Below are positions 62,693 to 64,000 of a stretch of DNA of 64,000 bases, in pieces. The notes beneath the pieces are model-generated. The model searched no databases. It was given only the letters and a program-made list of their open reading frames with translations, and was not told the origin of the DNA. The DNA comes from Palaemon carinicauda (taxonomy: Eukaryota > Arthropoda > Malacostraca > Decapoda > Palaemonidae). The translations under genes and the position numbers were made by a program. The stretch spans positions 95,275,559 through 95,339,558 of the forward strand of contig NC_090744.1 in assembly GCF_036898095.1 (NCBI RefSeq), in the 5' to 3' direction. Each line of letters opens with the position of its first letter. Position 1 is the stretch's first letter.

Positions 62693-64000
62693 GTAAGTAT
62701 TGACTGAACTTTTTAAATATTTCTGACGTCATAATGGCTTTGGTTCTTTTTATCATCTGTATCAGTGAGTGTATTGACAAAGCACTTCTTTTTATTTTGT
62801 TTAGGATATTTTTACTTCCAATTTCAATGTATCCGCTTATTAAGGTTTTTCATTATTCCCTTTGAAATAGTTGTGTAACCACAAAGCAGTCAATTAAATT
62901 TTGTCATTGATTTGTTTACTGTGGTATTTGTTCTGTAAAGTAGTCCCAAAGATGAGAACCTTCAAAAATTAAAACCCTTTATGTGCAGTAAAAGAAAAAA
63001 TCAGATAAGGTGTAAGATGAAATAAAATTTGCTTAAATTCTTTTTGTAAAGCTTTTTTTTTAGTACGCAAATATTTGCTGGAATTCTTGATACTTGCGTA
63101 GTCTAACTCATTAGCAGTAGCTATATTAAATGTTGGAAAATGATGGAGATAAGCGAGTGTTATGAACTGAATGTCTAAGACTAATTGTGTAGAACTTATG
63201 GACCTTTCAACTTTAGAACCCATTCTTGGAATACCTTTTTATTTTCAATAAAGCATTGGTGTTTCACCTTGATTTCTCTTCAAATCTTGTTTCCACCCAT
63301 GGTCAAGTTCCAACTAACTTGACTCCAGTTACTCATGATATTATGGCAGCTCAGGCCATCTGTGGTGTTCTGTGATAAACATACTAGCCTTTGGTTTGCT
63401 GCAGTATTCTCGTTGCCTTAAGGGGACTTGGTGCAAATCTTCTTTTTGGAATGTAAGATGAGTGAAATCAAGTTGTTGCAAGTAGCTATTTATAAAATTA
63501 TTTATAATGATCATATTGCTTGCCTTTCAATTTTTGCTCTTACTGCCTTTTCATTTAATGCACTCAACTGTGTTTTTTCTATTTCCATGTAGTATTCTAT
63601 TTCTTGCAGTTGTATTTGTTTTTATTATGATTGTTGTATTATAACTTATTAGCATCAGCTTGAGTGCTTACACCCCTCTGTCTTTATCTATATTTACGAC
63701 AGCTGGATTTTTTTTTCCAATCATTCTAAGGACCTTTATGTTAGTTTGCTATCAGAGAACAAGACCTCAGAGGTGGAATGGTTAATTTTATATAGTTTGA
63801 TTTGGAAGCGAGATTTGAAATAGTCATTCATGGTTACTGGGATATGATTCACATTTAAAAATTATTACGCCGCTTTATATACTTGTAGAAAATTGGTATT
63901 GCAAGATTTCAACTGTTGCAGGAGTTACTGGATAAAAATCTCTTACCAGTTTATATTCTTGGATTAATATTCAAGTACAATTATGTAATTTTTTTTTCAG
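62693..64000. other. Intron 13, complete to its acceptor
   Basis: Begins GTAAGT after exon 13 and ends ATTTTTTTTTCAG exactly at 64000, so the next exon starts at the first base beyond the window. AT-rich, no mobile element seen. Confidence 0.75.

Overview
This window is a stretch of an animal nuclear genome, most likely a decapod crustacean. It has GT-AG (and one GC-AG) introns, AT-rich introns packed with retroelements, decapod-type LINE 3' ends, and DIRS1-like retrotransposons, a group known to be abundant in decapods. No bacterial gene organisation is present.

One host gene runs left to right through the whole window. Thirteen internal exons (3715-62692, about 7.2 kb, all junction phases consistent) encode a protein of the ELYS/AHCTF1 family, the chromatin-binding nucleoporin that starts post-mitotic nuclear pore assembly. 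Exons 1-6 encode the conserved alpha-helical ELYS domain. Exons 7-13 encode a long disordered, acidic and Ser/Thr-Pro-rich tail with repeated basic motifs, including one 4.9-kb exon. The first exons (including the expected N-terminal beta-propeller) and the last exon(s) lie outside the window; base 64000 is the end of a splice acceptor.

The introns are expanded by tyrosine-recombinase retrotransposons of the DIRS group. I delimit six large elements by their diagnostic architecture (inverted terminal repeats plus an internal complementary region, ICR, next to the right repeat): A 5990-14240, B 17406-25667, C 26949-33404, D 33937-40595, E 41133-44774 and F 53024-57413. Two miniature elements (5064-5193 and 16973-17322) have the same kind of ends and no coding capacity. 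Together these cover about 60% of the window, and all lie in the same orientation as the host gene. D looks intact: an ORF1/gag-like protein, RT-RNase H plus a conserved C-terminal region, and a tyrosine recombinase in an overlapping frame. C keeps an intact recombinase but its RT frame is broken. A and B are two copies of one degenerate element that share lost recombinase catalytic residues and carry a 5S rRNA-like sequence inside the RT region. F has an RT-to-recombinase internal deletion. E is heavily decayed and nested with LINEs.

Other repeats are four copies of a LINE family with (TGGA)n/(TGTA)n-like tails, four of a CR1/Jockey-like LINE with TAA tails, a 195-bp near-perfect palindromic MITE, a tandem dimer of a ~365-bp dispersed repeat, and large GC-rich tandem arrays in the ORF1 regions of A and B. 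The points most worth following up are the 5S rRNA-like insert, the miniature DIRS-ended elements, the shared terminal sequences and hairpin across otherwise divergent DIRS elements, and the overlapping reading frames.
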